Assembly (NCBI GenBank): GCA_937871415.1
Contig: CALMQD010000153.1
Coordinates: forward strand, 1-19,234
Length of the DNA stretch: 19,234 nucleotides
Source: an uncultured Phycisphaerales bacterium
GTDB lineage: Bacteria > Planctomycetota > Phycisphaerae > Phycisphaerales > UBA1924
Direction: 5' to 3'
The translations under genes and the position numbers were made by a program. The notes beneath the pieces were generated by a model. The model was not told the DNA's origin and ran no database searches. It saw only the letters and a list, made by a program, of their open reading frames with translations. Shown piece by piece: positions 1-5,993 of the stretch; within the stretch, counting starts at the first letter, position 1; each line of letters starts with the position of its first letter.

Positions 1-106
1 AGGCGACAATCACGTCCGCGTGGGCGGCGCCGGGTTCCCCGCCGGCGCGGCCGGGGGGCGGAGCCGGCGAGTTCGGCGTGGGTGAGTTCGGCGCGGGCGG
101 GTTCAC
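1..106 (-). CDS. Partial CDS, N-terminus of unknown protein coupled to the Nfu_N gene
   Basis: A GTG at 106-104 overlaps the TGA stop (105-103) of the upstream minus-strand gene in a GTGA arrangement, the classic sign of translational coupling. The frame stays open for 35 codons to the window edge. The first 25 or so residues are Pro/Ala/Asn-rich and low in complexity (MNPPAPNSPTPNSP...), partly because of a short tandem DNA repeat at about 71-100. The last visible residues, HADVIVA, look like the start of a folded core with a beta strand. The gene is not recognised and no function is proposed. The other frames are less convincing: one hits a stop, another is Arg-rich. The call rests on the overlap and the open frame alone. 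Confidence 0.35.
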   Translation of the reverse strand, partial: MNPPAPNSPTPNSPAPPPGRAGGEPGAAHADVIVA

Positions 107-399
107 AGGCGTTCAACCAGGCCGGCGACGGCCTTCTTGATCGGCGCCCACGCGGCGCCGGGGCTCTTGTTGATCGTGAACCACGCCGGTGTTCGCCCGG
201 GCTCGCCCGCGATCAGCGCCCCCGACACCCCCGGCACCGAGAGCAGCGAGACCGCCAGGGCGTCGCCCGCGCTCTGCGCCTCGGCCAGCGAGCGGAATGC
301 GCGCGTCGCCGGCGCGGGCCCGGTGTCCGCCGCGCTCAGAACGCACTTGAGCGCGTGGGGGTTGGGGGTGGCGTGGAACTCGCACGTGGCTCGCGGCAT
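103..399 (-). CDS. Small NifU/Nfu N-terminal domain protein
   Basis: A 98-residue protein. The segment from about residue 7, FHATPNPHALKCVL, matches the opening of the Nfu_N family (TPNPNALKF), and the rest fits the expected pattern: an SLAEAQSAGDALA helix, then LLSVPGVSGALIAG and a WFTINKS strand. Nfu_N domains belong to scaffold proteins that help assemble iron-sulfur clusters, but the cluster-binding CxxC motif lies in the separate C-terminal NifU domain, which is absent here. This is therefore a stand-alone Nfu_N protein whose role in Fe-S maturation is an inference. The ATG at 399 is chosen because the family similarity begins six codons later; an upstream ATG at 459 would add an Arg-rich stretch overlapping the cyclase start. 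It is divergent from cdaA and overlaps the next minus-strand gene by four bases. Confidence 0.8.
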   Translation of the reverse strand: MPRATCEFHATPNPHALKCVLSAADTGPAPATRAFRSLAEAQSAGDALAVSLLSVPGVSGALIAGEPGRTPAWFTINKSPGAAWAPIKKAVAGLVERL

Positions 400-478
400 C
401 GCGCAGAGGGTACGGGCGAGCGAGGAGCCCCGGCGGCGCGCGGGTATGCCCCGGCGCACGGGTGTACACTCCGGAATC

Positions 479-1315
479 GTGCCGACCTTCGAGCGAGTAG
501 AGCGGTTGTTCCAGCGGATCGGGTCCTACCCGTGGTGGGAGACCGCGCTCGAGTTCACCATCATCTTCGTCGTGGTCTACGCGATCTTCCGCTTCGTGCG
601 CGGCACACGCGCCGCGGGCGCGCTCAAGGGCACGCTCCTGCTCATCGTCATGGCGACGCTGCTGGTGCGCGTGCTGGGCCAGCAGGAGACCTTCCAGCGG
701 CTGCGGTTCCTGTACGACAACTTCCTCACGTTCCTCGCCGTCACGCTCATCGTCGTCTTCCAGCCCGAGCTGCGGCGCGGGCTGATCCGGCTGGGCGAGG
801 CCCCGATCATCCGGCGCGGGGGGGCGGCGGCCGGCACCGTCGCCGACGCCGTGACCGACGCCTGCACCTACTTCTCCCGCGCCAAGTTCGGCGCGCTCAT
901 CGTGCTCGAGCGTGACACGAAACTGCGGACGCTGACCGAGGGGGGCACCGAGCTCAATGCGCGCGTGTCGTCGCGCCTGCTCAAGACCATCTTCTTCCCC
1001 GGGTCGGCCCTGCACGACCTGGCGGTCATCATCTCGCACGGGCTCATCACCTCCGCGAGCGTGCAGCTGCCCCTGGCCGAGCCCGAGGACATGCCCGACC
1101 CGACGCTGGGCTCGCGCCACCGCGCGGCGGTGGGCCTGAGCAAGGAGTGCGACGCGATCATCGTCGTCGTTTCCGAAGAGACCGGGCACATCTCCATCGC
1201 CGAGCGCGGGCGGCTCATCACGAACCTCTCGCCCGAGACGCTCAAGAGCGAGCTCTACCGGCGGCTGGGCGTCGGGACGGTCGCGGTCAAGACGGAGACG
1301 GCGTCGGCGGCGTGA
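479..1315 (+). CDS. cdaA: CdaA-type diadenylate cyclase with altered DGA motif
   Basis: A membrane-bound DisA_N-domain protein of about 278 residues, the family that condenses two ATP into cyclic di-AMP. The N-terminus has a short amphipathic lead, then hydrophobic segments at about 21-37 (FTIIFVVVYAIF), 48-60 and 75-90 (FLTFLAVTLIVVF), with the family signature RGTRAAGALKG between. The catalytic domain starts near residue 137 (KFGALIVLERDT). It keeps the RHR motif (residues 213-215, in GSRHRAAVG) and the VVSEETG strand, but the usual DGA reads DLA (residues 180-182, in LHDLAVII). The start is uncertain: GTG 479 fits CdaA length best, and an in-frame ATG at 446 would add 11 residues. Neither has a clear Shine-Dalgarno. 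The stop lies 35 bases before the likely cdaR start, so the pair is probably an operon. Confidence 0.92.
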   Translation: MPTFERVERLFQRIGSYPWWETALEFTIIFVVVYAIFRFVRGTRAAGALKGTLLLIVMATLLVRVLGQQETFQRLRFLYDNFLTFLAVTLIVVFQPELRRGLIRLGEAPIIRRGGAAAGTVADAVTDACTYFSRAKFGALIVLERDTKLRTLTEGGTELNARVSSRLLKTIFFPGSALHDLAVIISHGLITSASVQLPLAEPEDMPDPTLGSRHRAAVGLSKECDAIIVVVSEETGHISIAERGRLITNLSPETLKSELYRRLGVGTVAVKTETASAA

Positions 1316-1338
1316 ACGTTGTGATCGGGCGCCGCCGC

Positions 1339-1344
1339 CAGGAG
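1339..1344 (+). promoter_or_regulatory. Ribosome binding site of cdaR (decides the start)
   Basis: CAGGAG is followed by six bases and then ATG at 1351. It favours ATG 1351 over two earlier in-frame GTG codons at 1312 (GTGA overlap with the cdaA stop) and 1321, which have no comparable site. Confidence 0.6.
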
Positions 1345-1350
1345 TTCGGC

Positions 1351-2613
1351 ATGGACGAGTCGAAACAGGTCACCTTCGGCGCCGAGGTCCGCACGCTCGT
1401 CTTCGCGCTGCTCGTGACCGCGCTCATCTGGGTCTGGGCCGAGGGCCAGAGCGTCTCGGGCATCGCGGTGCCCGTGCGCGTGGCGCTGCCCGACGGCAGT
1501 TCGGGCGATCTCGAGCTCGATTCGCCGGAACTCTCGGACCACACCGCGAGCGCCGTGCTGCGGTTCGAGGGCGCGACCCTCGCGCTCGACGCGGCGACCT
1601 CGCTCCGCGGCGCGACGCTCACGCTCGAGCCCGGGTCGCCCGGCCTGCCCACCGGTCCCGGGCCCAGCCAGGTCGTGGACCTGCAGCGGGCGCTCGCGCG
1701 AAACCCCGAGGTGGCGCGCCTGGGCGTGCCGCTCTCCTCGGTCGAGCCCGCGTCGCTGGTGGTGAGCGCCGTGCGCCTGGCGACGCGCGAGTTGCCGGTG
1801 CGCGTGGAACTGGCGCGCGAGATCCCGCTCGCGGGCGACCCGTTGCCGGGGGTGCAGAAGGTGCGCGTGCGCGTGCCCGAGGCGCTGGTAGACAAGATCC
1901 CCCCCGGGACGCAGGTCGTCGCGACCATCAGCGAGGAGCAACTGCTCTCGCTCCGGGGCGAGGGGCTCGAGACCGTCAAGGCCGTCTGCCGCCTGCCCGC
2001 GGCGCTGGGCGACATCAAGCCCGTGCGCTTCCAGCCCGACTCGGTGAGCGTGGCGCTGCGCGTGCGCCAGGCGCTGGAGACGGCCAAGCTCCCCGCGGGC
2101 ATCCCGGTGTGGTACAGCCTCCCGCCCACCGAGGACTCCAGCAGGTGGACGATCGAGGTCGTTGACAAGTTCCTGCCCGAGGTCACGGTGACCGGCCCGG
2201 CGGAGCAGATCGCGCGCCTGTCGCGAGGCGGAAACGCCGGCGGTAACAGCGGGAACACCGGCGCTGCGGGCAATCCGCCCGCGCCCACGCCCGCGCCGAC
2301 ACCCGGGGCGGGCACGAGCGCCGGCGAGCCCATCCTCCAGGCGCTCGTCGAACTCACCAGCGACGAACGGGCGAGGGCGACGCAACCCGCTGCGGGCGCT
2401 CCGGGCCCCGGCGCCGGCAAGGGCGCGGTGCTCACCAAGCCTGTCGTCTTCACCGGCCTGCCGCCGAACGTGAGCGTCCTCAACCCGCCGACGGTGCAGG
2501 TGCGGGTCTCGAAGGCGGGGAGCGGCGGCGGTGGTGCAGGCGGAGCAAGCGGGGGCGCCGGAGTCACCAACCCGACCCCGGGCGAGGCGCAGTCGAACTC
2601 AGATCGTGAGTGA
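1351..2613 (+). CDS. cdaR: YbbR-domain protein, CdaR-type regulator of diadenylate cyclase
   Basis: A 420-residue protein with a single N-terminal membrane anchor (about residues 14-31, LVFALLVTALIWVWAEG) and an extracytoplasmic part of YbbR-like beta-rich repeats. The pattern is seen as VPVRVALPDG near residue 43, LPVRVELAREIPLAGDP near 150, and LPEVTVTGPAEQI near 275. In Firmicutes CdaR binds CdaA and modulates its activity; here the partnership is inferred from gene order. The last YbbR unit seems interrupted at about 292-325 by a Gly/Asn- and Pro/Ala/Thr-rich linker before the expected ILQALVELTS strand. The tail after about 388 is Gly-rich and probably disordered. The gene follows cdaA directly. 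Its stop is 14 bases from the stop of the convergent minus-strand gene. glmM, often the third gene of this cluster in Firmicutes, is not here. Confidence 0.85.
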   Translation: MDESKQVTFGAEVRTLVFALLVTALIWVWAEGQSVSGIAVPVRVALPDGSSGDLELDSPELSDHTASAVLRFEGATLALDAATSLRGATLTLEPGSPGLPTGPGPSQVVDLQRALARNPEVARLGVPLSSVEPASLVVSAVRLATRELPVRVELAREIPLAGDPLPGVQKVRVRVPEALVDKIPPGTQVVATISEEQLLSLRGEGLETVKAVCRLPAALGDIKPVRFQPDSVSVALRVRQALETAKLPAGIPVWYSLPPTEDSSRWTIEVVDKFLPEVTVTGPAEQIARLSRGGNAGGNSGNTGAAGNPPAPTPAPTPGAGTSAGEPILQALVELTSDERARATQPAAGAPGPGAGKGAVLTKPVVFTGLPPNVSVLNPPTVQVRVSKAGSGGGGAGGASGGAGVTNPTPGEAQSNSDRE

Positions 2614-2627
2614 GCGCTTCGCGGTTC

Positions 2628-3890
2628 TTACTGCCCGCAGACGCCGAACTCGCCGAACCAGGAATCCAAGAAGCCGAAGAGGTCGGCGACGGTGACAGCG
2701 TTGTCGCTGTCGAAGTCGGCGCTGGGAGTGCCCGGCGTGCCGCCGGGGAACTGGGTAAACCACGCGTCGAGAAAGGCGAAGAGGTCGGCGACGGTGACGC
2801 CGCCCGTGTGGTCGAAGTCCGCCGAGCACGGGTTGTCGACGCCGAAGACGTCCTGCGTGCGCCGGGAGAGTTCGAGCGACCAGGCGACCAGGGAGCCGAC
2901 GTCATTGCCCGCGGCGTCGGTCACGCGCAGGGTCCACGCGCCGTTGGGATCACGCCCGTTGAACGCGGCGAGGATGTCGACCGGGGGCCGCTGACCGCTG
3001 GCGACCGGCGCCAGCGGCGGGTTCGGGCACGTGAAGGTGTCGACGACGCCGTCCTCGATGCCGACGTTCAGTCCCGAGTTCGGGATGGGGTTGAGGATGG
3101 CGCAGGAACGCTGGAACAGGAGCGAGCGGACGCCCGTGGGCACGTGGGTGAGTTCGAAGTAGATGTCGGTCACGAACGGGTGCGCGATCTGCACATTCAC
3201 GCGGACGTGCCCGAGAGTGCCGGCGAAGCCGGAGACGTTGATCGTGTCCTCGACGAAACCGGGGTCGGGAATGGCGACGTTGGGAGAGGAGGAGTAGGTG
3301 GTGGCGGGCCCGTACTGCGTGTTGCACGGCGAGTTGTCGCCGTTGTAGGAGCCGCCGACGCTCAGGCACTCCGCGGCGGAGCGCAGTTGGCACACGGTCT
3401 GGCCGCCGACGTTGACCCCGCACGCGCCGAGGGTGAAGCGCGGCGTCACGGCGAACGTGAAGTTCGGGAGGAACGACTGGTAGAAGGAGGCCACACGGAC
3501 CTTGTACGTCTGGCCGGCGACGAAACTGAAATCGAGCGAGGCGTTGGTGGCGACGCACGCCGGTCCGTTGTCGTCGTTGCAGGCGAGCTGGTTCTGGACG
3601 GTGCCGGGGCAGGCGCTGTGAACGGAGAGGATGGTGTCGCCGCCCGAGCCGCAGGTGGAGAGGCGGTAGATGCCGGTGATGGCTGGAGTGAAGGAGTACC
3701 AGACGTCCCTGAAGCCGCCGTTGGAACAGCTGCTGAGCCCGTCGGTGTTGCAGTTGACCTGGCTGCCGGAAGTCGTGGTGGTGCTTCCGACGGCGATGGC
3801 CTCCGCGCAATCGTCGTTGATGGCCTGCGCGAACGAGAGGCCGCAGATCGACAGCGCGGCCGTGAGCGAAGTGGCGACGGACTTCATCAT
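2628..3890 (-). CDS. Secreted protein: PPC-like domain, Cys-rich loop, P-domain and GC-type dockerin
   Basis: A 420-residue exported protein. Residues 1-23 are a signal peptide (basic MMKS start, hydrophobic core, ending SFAQA). Residues 25-150 resemble the PPC-type beta-sandwich common in planctomycete surface proteins (NDDCAEAIAVG, VWYSFTPAITGIYRLSTCG, VAGQTYKVRVA). Residues 157-189 form a Cys-rich loop with an AECLSVGGSYNGDNSPC pattern. Residues 199-342 are a proprotein-convertase P-domain (AIPD start, INVSGFAG, FELTHVPTG, AAFNGRDPNGAWTLRVTDAAG, WSLEL). Residues 355-420 are the dockerin-type end, with two loops (DFDHTGGVTVAD and DFDSDNAVTVAD) and a terminal GVCGQ. No catalytic domain is seen, so binding or structural work is likely. 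The start is the first of two adjacent ATGs, with AAGG about nine bases upstream. It is transcribed away from atpA. Confidence 0.9.
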   Translation of the reverse strand: MMKSVATSLTAALSICGLSFAQAINDDCAEAIAVGSTTTTSGSQVNCNTDGLSSCSNGGFRDVWYSFTPAITGIYRLSTCGSGGDTILSVHSACPGTVQNQLACNDDNGPACVATNASLDFSFVAGQTYKVRVASFYQSFLPNFTFAVTPRFTLGACGVNVGGQTVCQLRSAAECLSVGGSYNGDNSPCNTQYGPATTYSSSPNVAIPDPGFVEDTINVSGFAGTLGHVRVNVQIAHPFVTDIYFELTHVPTGVRSLLFQRSCAILNPIPNSGLNVGIEDGVVDTFTCPNPPLAPVASGQRPPVDILAAFNGRDPNGAWTLRVTDAAGNDVGSLVAWSLELSRRTQDVFGVDNPCSADFDHTGGVTVADLFAFLDAWFTQFPGGTPGTPSADFDSDNAVTVADLFGFLDSWFGEFGVCGQ

Positions 3891-3989
3891 GGATCGGTGC
3901 CTTGGGTTCGACGTCCTGGCCGCTCGGCGGGGGCCTGAGCGCCCGGTGGGAGGCCGATCGGCGAACAGACCGATCAGCCCCGTCCCACT

Positions 3990-3995
3990 TTTATA
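3990..3995 (-). promoter_or_regulatory. Candidate -10 element for the P-domain/dockerin gene
   Basis: On the minus strand the sequence reads GGTATAAAAG, a five-of-six match to the -10 consensus within a GC-rich stretch, about 100 bases upstream of the ATG at 3890. No good -35 hexamer is present at the proper distance, so this is only a candidate. Confidence 0.35.
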
Positions 3996-4153
3996 CCACA
4001 CCAGCCCCGAAGATCCAGACGCCGTAGCGGGGCTTTCGGCCCCCGGCCCCGGGGCGGTGGGGCGAATTCGCGTTTCCATGCCCCCATCTCGGATCGAGCG
4101 AGAGTGCGTCCCCAAACACACCCCGTTCGGGGCCGGTTTGGCGCTTCGGGGCG

Positions 4154-4182
4154 CTGACAACCCCCCGGCAAGCGTCTACCCT
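4154..4182 (+). promoter_or_regulatory. Candidate sigma-70-type promoter for atpA
   Basis: CTGACA (4154-4159, five of six to the -35 consensus) lies 17 bases before TACCCT (4177-4182, a weak -10). Transcription would start near 4189 and leave a leader of about 44 bases before the atpA ATG at 4233. Spacing is ideal, but the -10 match is poor. Confidence 0.4.
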
Positions 4183-4232
4183 CTTGCCCCTCCCCCGTCT
4201 CCCCTCCTCCCGAGGGACCCGGAACTCCACCC

Positions 4233-5786
4233 ATGAAGATCAAGACCGACGAAATCACCAGCGTCATCAAGCAGGAGATCGCCCAGTTCGCCCAGGAGCT
4301 CGAGATCTCCGAGGTCGGGCGCGTCGTGGAAGTCGGCGACGGCATCGCCCGCATCTACGGCCTCTCCAAGGCCATGGCCGGTGAGATGCTCGAGTTCCAG
4401 ACCTCGCACGGCACGGTCACCGGCCAGGTCTTCAACCTCGAACTCGACACCGTCGGCGCCGTTATCTACGGCGACTACCTCCACGTCAAGGAAGGCGACC
4501 TGGTCAAGAGCACCGGGCGTCTGCTCGAAGTCCCCGTCGGCGAGGCGCTGCTCGGGCGCGTTGTCGACGCGCTGGGCCGCCCGATCGACAACGGCCCGGC
4601 GATCCAGGCGGCGGAGTACCGCAAGGTCGACATCATCGCGCCCGGCATCGCCGAGCGCCAGCCGGTGCACGAGCCGCTGCAGACGGGCATCAAGGCCGTC
4701 GACTCGATGATCCCGATCGGCAAGGGCCAGCGCGAGCTGATCATCGGCGACCGCAAGACGGGCAAGACGGCCGTGGCGATCGACACGATCATCAACCAGA
4801 AGCAGTTCTGGGGCACGCCCGACGCGGTGGTGTGCATCTACGTCGCCGTCGGCCAGAAGGAGTCGACGGTCGCGGGGATCGTCGAGACGCTCAAGAAGTA
4901 CGGCGCGATGGACTACACCATCGTCGTGAACGCCGGGGCCTCGGACCCCGCGCCGATGCAGTACATCGCACCCTACGCCGGGTGCACGATGGGCGAGTAC
5001 TTCATGTGGCAGGGCAAGGACGGCAAGACGCCCAAGCACGCGCTGTGCATCTACGACGACTTGTCGAAGCAGGCCGTCGCGTACCGCCAGTTGTCGCTGC
5101 TGCTGCGGCGTCCGCCCGGGCGCGAGGCGTACCCCGGCGACGTGTTCTATCTCCACTCGCGCCTCTTGGAGCGCGCGACGAAGCTCAGCAACGAGAACGG
5201 CGCGGGCTCGCTGACGGCCCTGCCCGTGATCGAGACGCAGGAAGGCGACGTCTCGGCGTACATCCCGACCAACGTCATCTCGATCACCGACGGCCAGATC
5301 TACCTCGAGCCCGAACTGTTCTTCGCCGGCGTCCGCCCCGCCATCAACGTCGGCATCTCCGTGTCGCGCGTCGGCGGCAACGCCCAGATCAAGGCCATGA
5401 AGCAGATCGCCGGTTCGCTGCGGCTCGACCTCGCGGCCTACCGCGAGCTCGAGGCCTTCGCGCAGCTCGGCACCGAGCTCGACAAGGCCACGCAGAAGCA
5501 GCTCGACCGCGGCGCGCGGATGGTCGAACTCCTCAAGCAGCCGCAGTACGTGCCCATGAACGTCGTCGACCAGGTCGTCTCGATCTTCGCGGCGAGCAAG
5601 GGGTTCATGGACGACATCGACGTGAAGAACGTCCCGTCGTTCGAGCAGGGCCTCTTGAACTACATGAGCACGAGCGGCAAGAGCGTGCGCGACGAACTGG
5701 CGAGCAAGCGCGACATCAAGGCGGTCGAGAAGCCGCTGACCGACGCGATCGCGACGTTCAAGAGCTCGTGGAAGCCGGGGAAGTAA
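4233..5786 (+). CDS. atpA: F1Fo ATP synthase subunit alpha
   Basis: A 517-residue protein, full length for the family. Subunit alpha forms, with beta, the alpha3beta3 catalytic head of the F1 sector on the cytoplasmic side of the membrane and carries the non-catalytic nucleotide sites. Residues 1-95 are the N-terminal helix and beta-barrel ([17 protein letters not shown]). The P-loop is GDRKTGKT at 172-179, with Lys where E. coli has Gln. The arginine finger in [12 protein letters not shown] is R379. The C-terminal helical domain ([18 protein letters not shown]) is intact. The start follows the usual [13 protein letters not shown] pattern. It stands alone: the gene before it is divergent and unrelated, and a terminator followed by a secreted-protein gene comes next, so the other atp genes must lie elsewhere. 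Confidence 0.98.
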   Translation: MKIKTDEITSVIKQEIAQFAQELEISEVGRVVEVGDGIARIYGLSKAMAGEMLEFQTSHGTVTGQVFNLELDTVGAVIYGDYLHVKEGDLVKSTGRLLEVPVGEALLGRVVDALGRPIDNGPAIQAAEYRKVDIIAPGIAERQPVHEPLQTGIKAVDSMIPIGKGQRELIIGDRKTGKTAVAIDTIINQKQFWGTPDAVVCIYVAVGQKESTVAGIVETLKKYGAMDYTIVVNAGASDPAPMQYIAPYAGCTMGEYFMWQGKDGKTPKHALCIYDDLSKQAVAYRQLSLLLRRPPGREAYPGDVFYLHSRLLERATKLSNENGAGSLTALPVIETQEGDVSAYIPTNVISITDGQIYLEPELFFAGVRPAINVGISVSRVGGNAQIKAMKQIAGSLRLDLAAYRELEAFAQLGTELDKATQKQLDRGARMVELLKQPQYVPMNVVDQVVSIFAASKGFMDDIDVKNVPSFEQGLLNYMSTSGKSVRDELASKRDIKAVEKPLTDAIATFKSSWKPGK

Positions 5787-5825
5787 GCGGTTCATCGCCT
5801 CTTGTTCGAACGCAGGATTCCTACA

Positions 5826-5857
5826 CCCCGGGCCTCAGCGGCCCGGGGTTTTTCTTT
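5826..5857 (+). terminator. Intrinsic terminator of atpA
   Basis: A perfect nine-base-pair stem, CCCCGGGCC (5826-5834) with GGCCCGGGG (5840-5848), closes a five-base loop (TCAGC) and runs into TTTTTCTTT. It begins 40 bases after the atpA stop and shows that atpA ends its transcript here. Confidence 0.93.
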
Positions 5858-5909
5858 GCATGGACTCCGCGAGCCGCCTATGTGCGCGTACCGATTCCTC
5901 ATTTCGCTG

Positions 5910-5938
5910 TTGGCACGTATGCCGCCGGCGAGTATGCT
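5910..5938 (+). promoter_or_regulatory. Candidate promoter of the giant repeat protein gene
   Basis: TTGGCA (5910-5915, five of six to the -35 consensus) and TATGCT (5933-5938, four of six to the -10) are separated by exactly 17 bases. The predicted start, near 5945, gives a leader of about 50 bases. The site lies just downstream of the atpA terminator, as expected for a separately transcribed gene. Confidence 0.5.
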
Positions 5939-5979
5939 CCTCCGGGGTTTGGTGCAGAACTCGTGACACCCGACGTACC

Positions 5980-5985
5980 GAGGAG
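5980..5985 (+). promoter_or_regulatory. Ribosome binding site of the giant repeat protein gene
   Basis: GAGGAG followed by eight bases and ATG at 5994. It supports this start over any later in-frame codon. Confidence 0.65.
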
Positions 5986-5993
5986 TCGTTGCC

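Larger units (their letters stand above)
3891..4232. other. Divergent intergenic region between the P-domain protein gene and atpA
   Basis: This 342-base gap separates two divergently transcribed genes and must hold the promoters of both. The only clearly AT-rich patch, around 3988-3996, gives a minus-strand TATAAA. A CTGACA / TACCCT pair faces atpA near 4154-4182. No convincing small ORF, RNA gene or riboswitch fold was seen. Confidence 0.6.

Noticed and set aside
113..1189. A 358-codon minus-strand frame across the Nfu_N gene and cdaA
   Set aside because: It overlaps two genes with clear family signatures, and its composition is low-complexity and charge-rich with no domain character.
2610..3938. 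A 442-codon plus-strand frame opposite the P-domain/dockerin gene
   Set aside because: It is a Gly/Val/Asp/Ala/Arg-rich shadow. The minus strand encodes a signal peptide, P-domain and dockerin in order.
4176..5795. A 539-codon minus-strand frame opposite atpA
   Set aside because: It is the antisense shadow of a gene with unmistakable ATP synthase alpha motifs.
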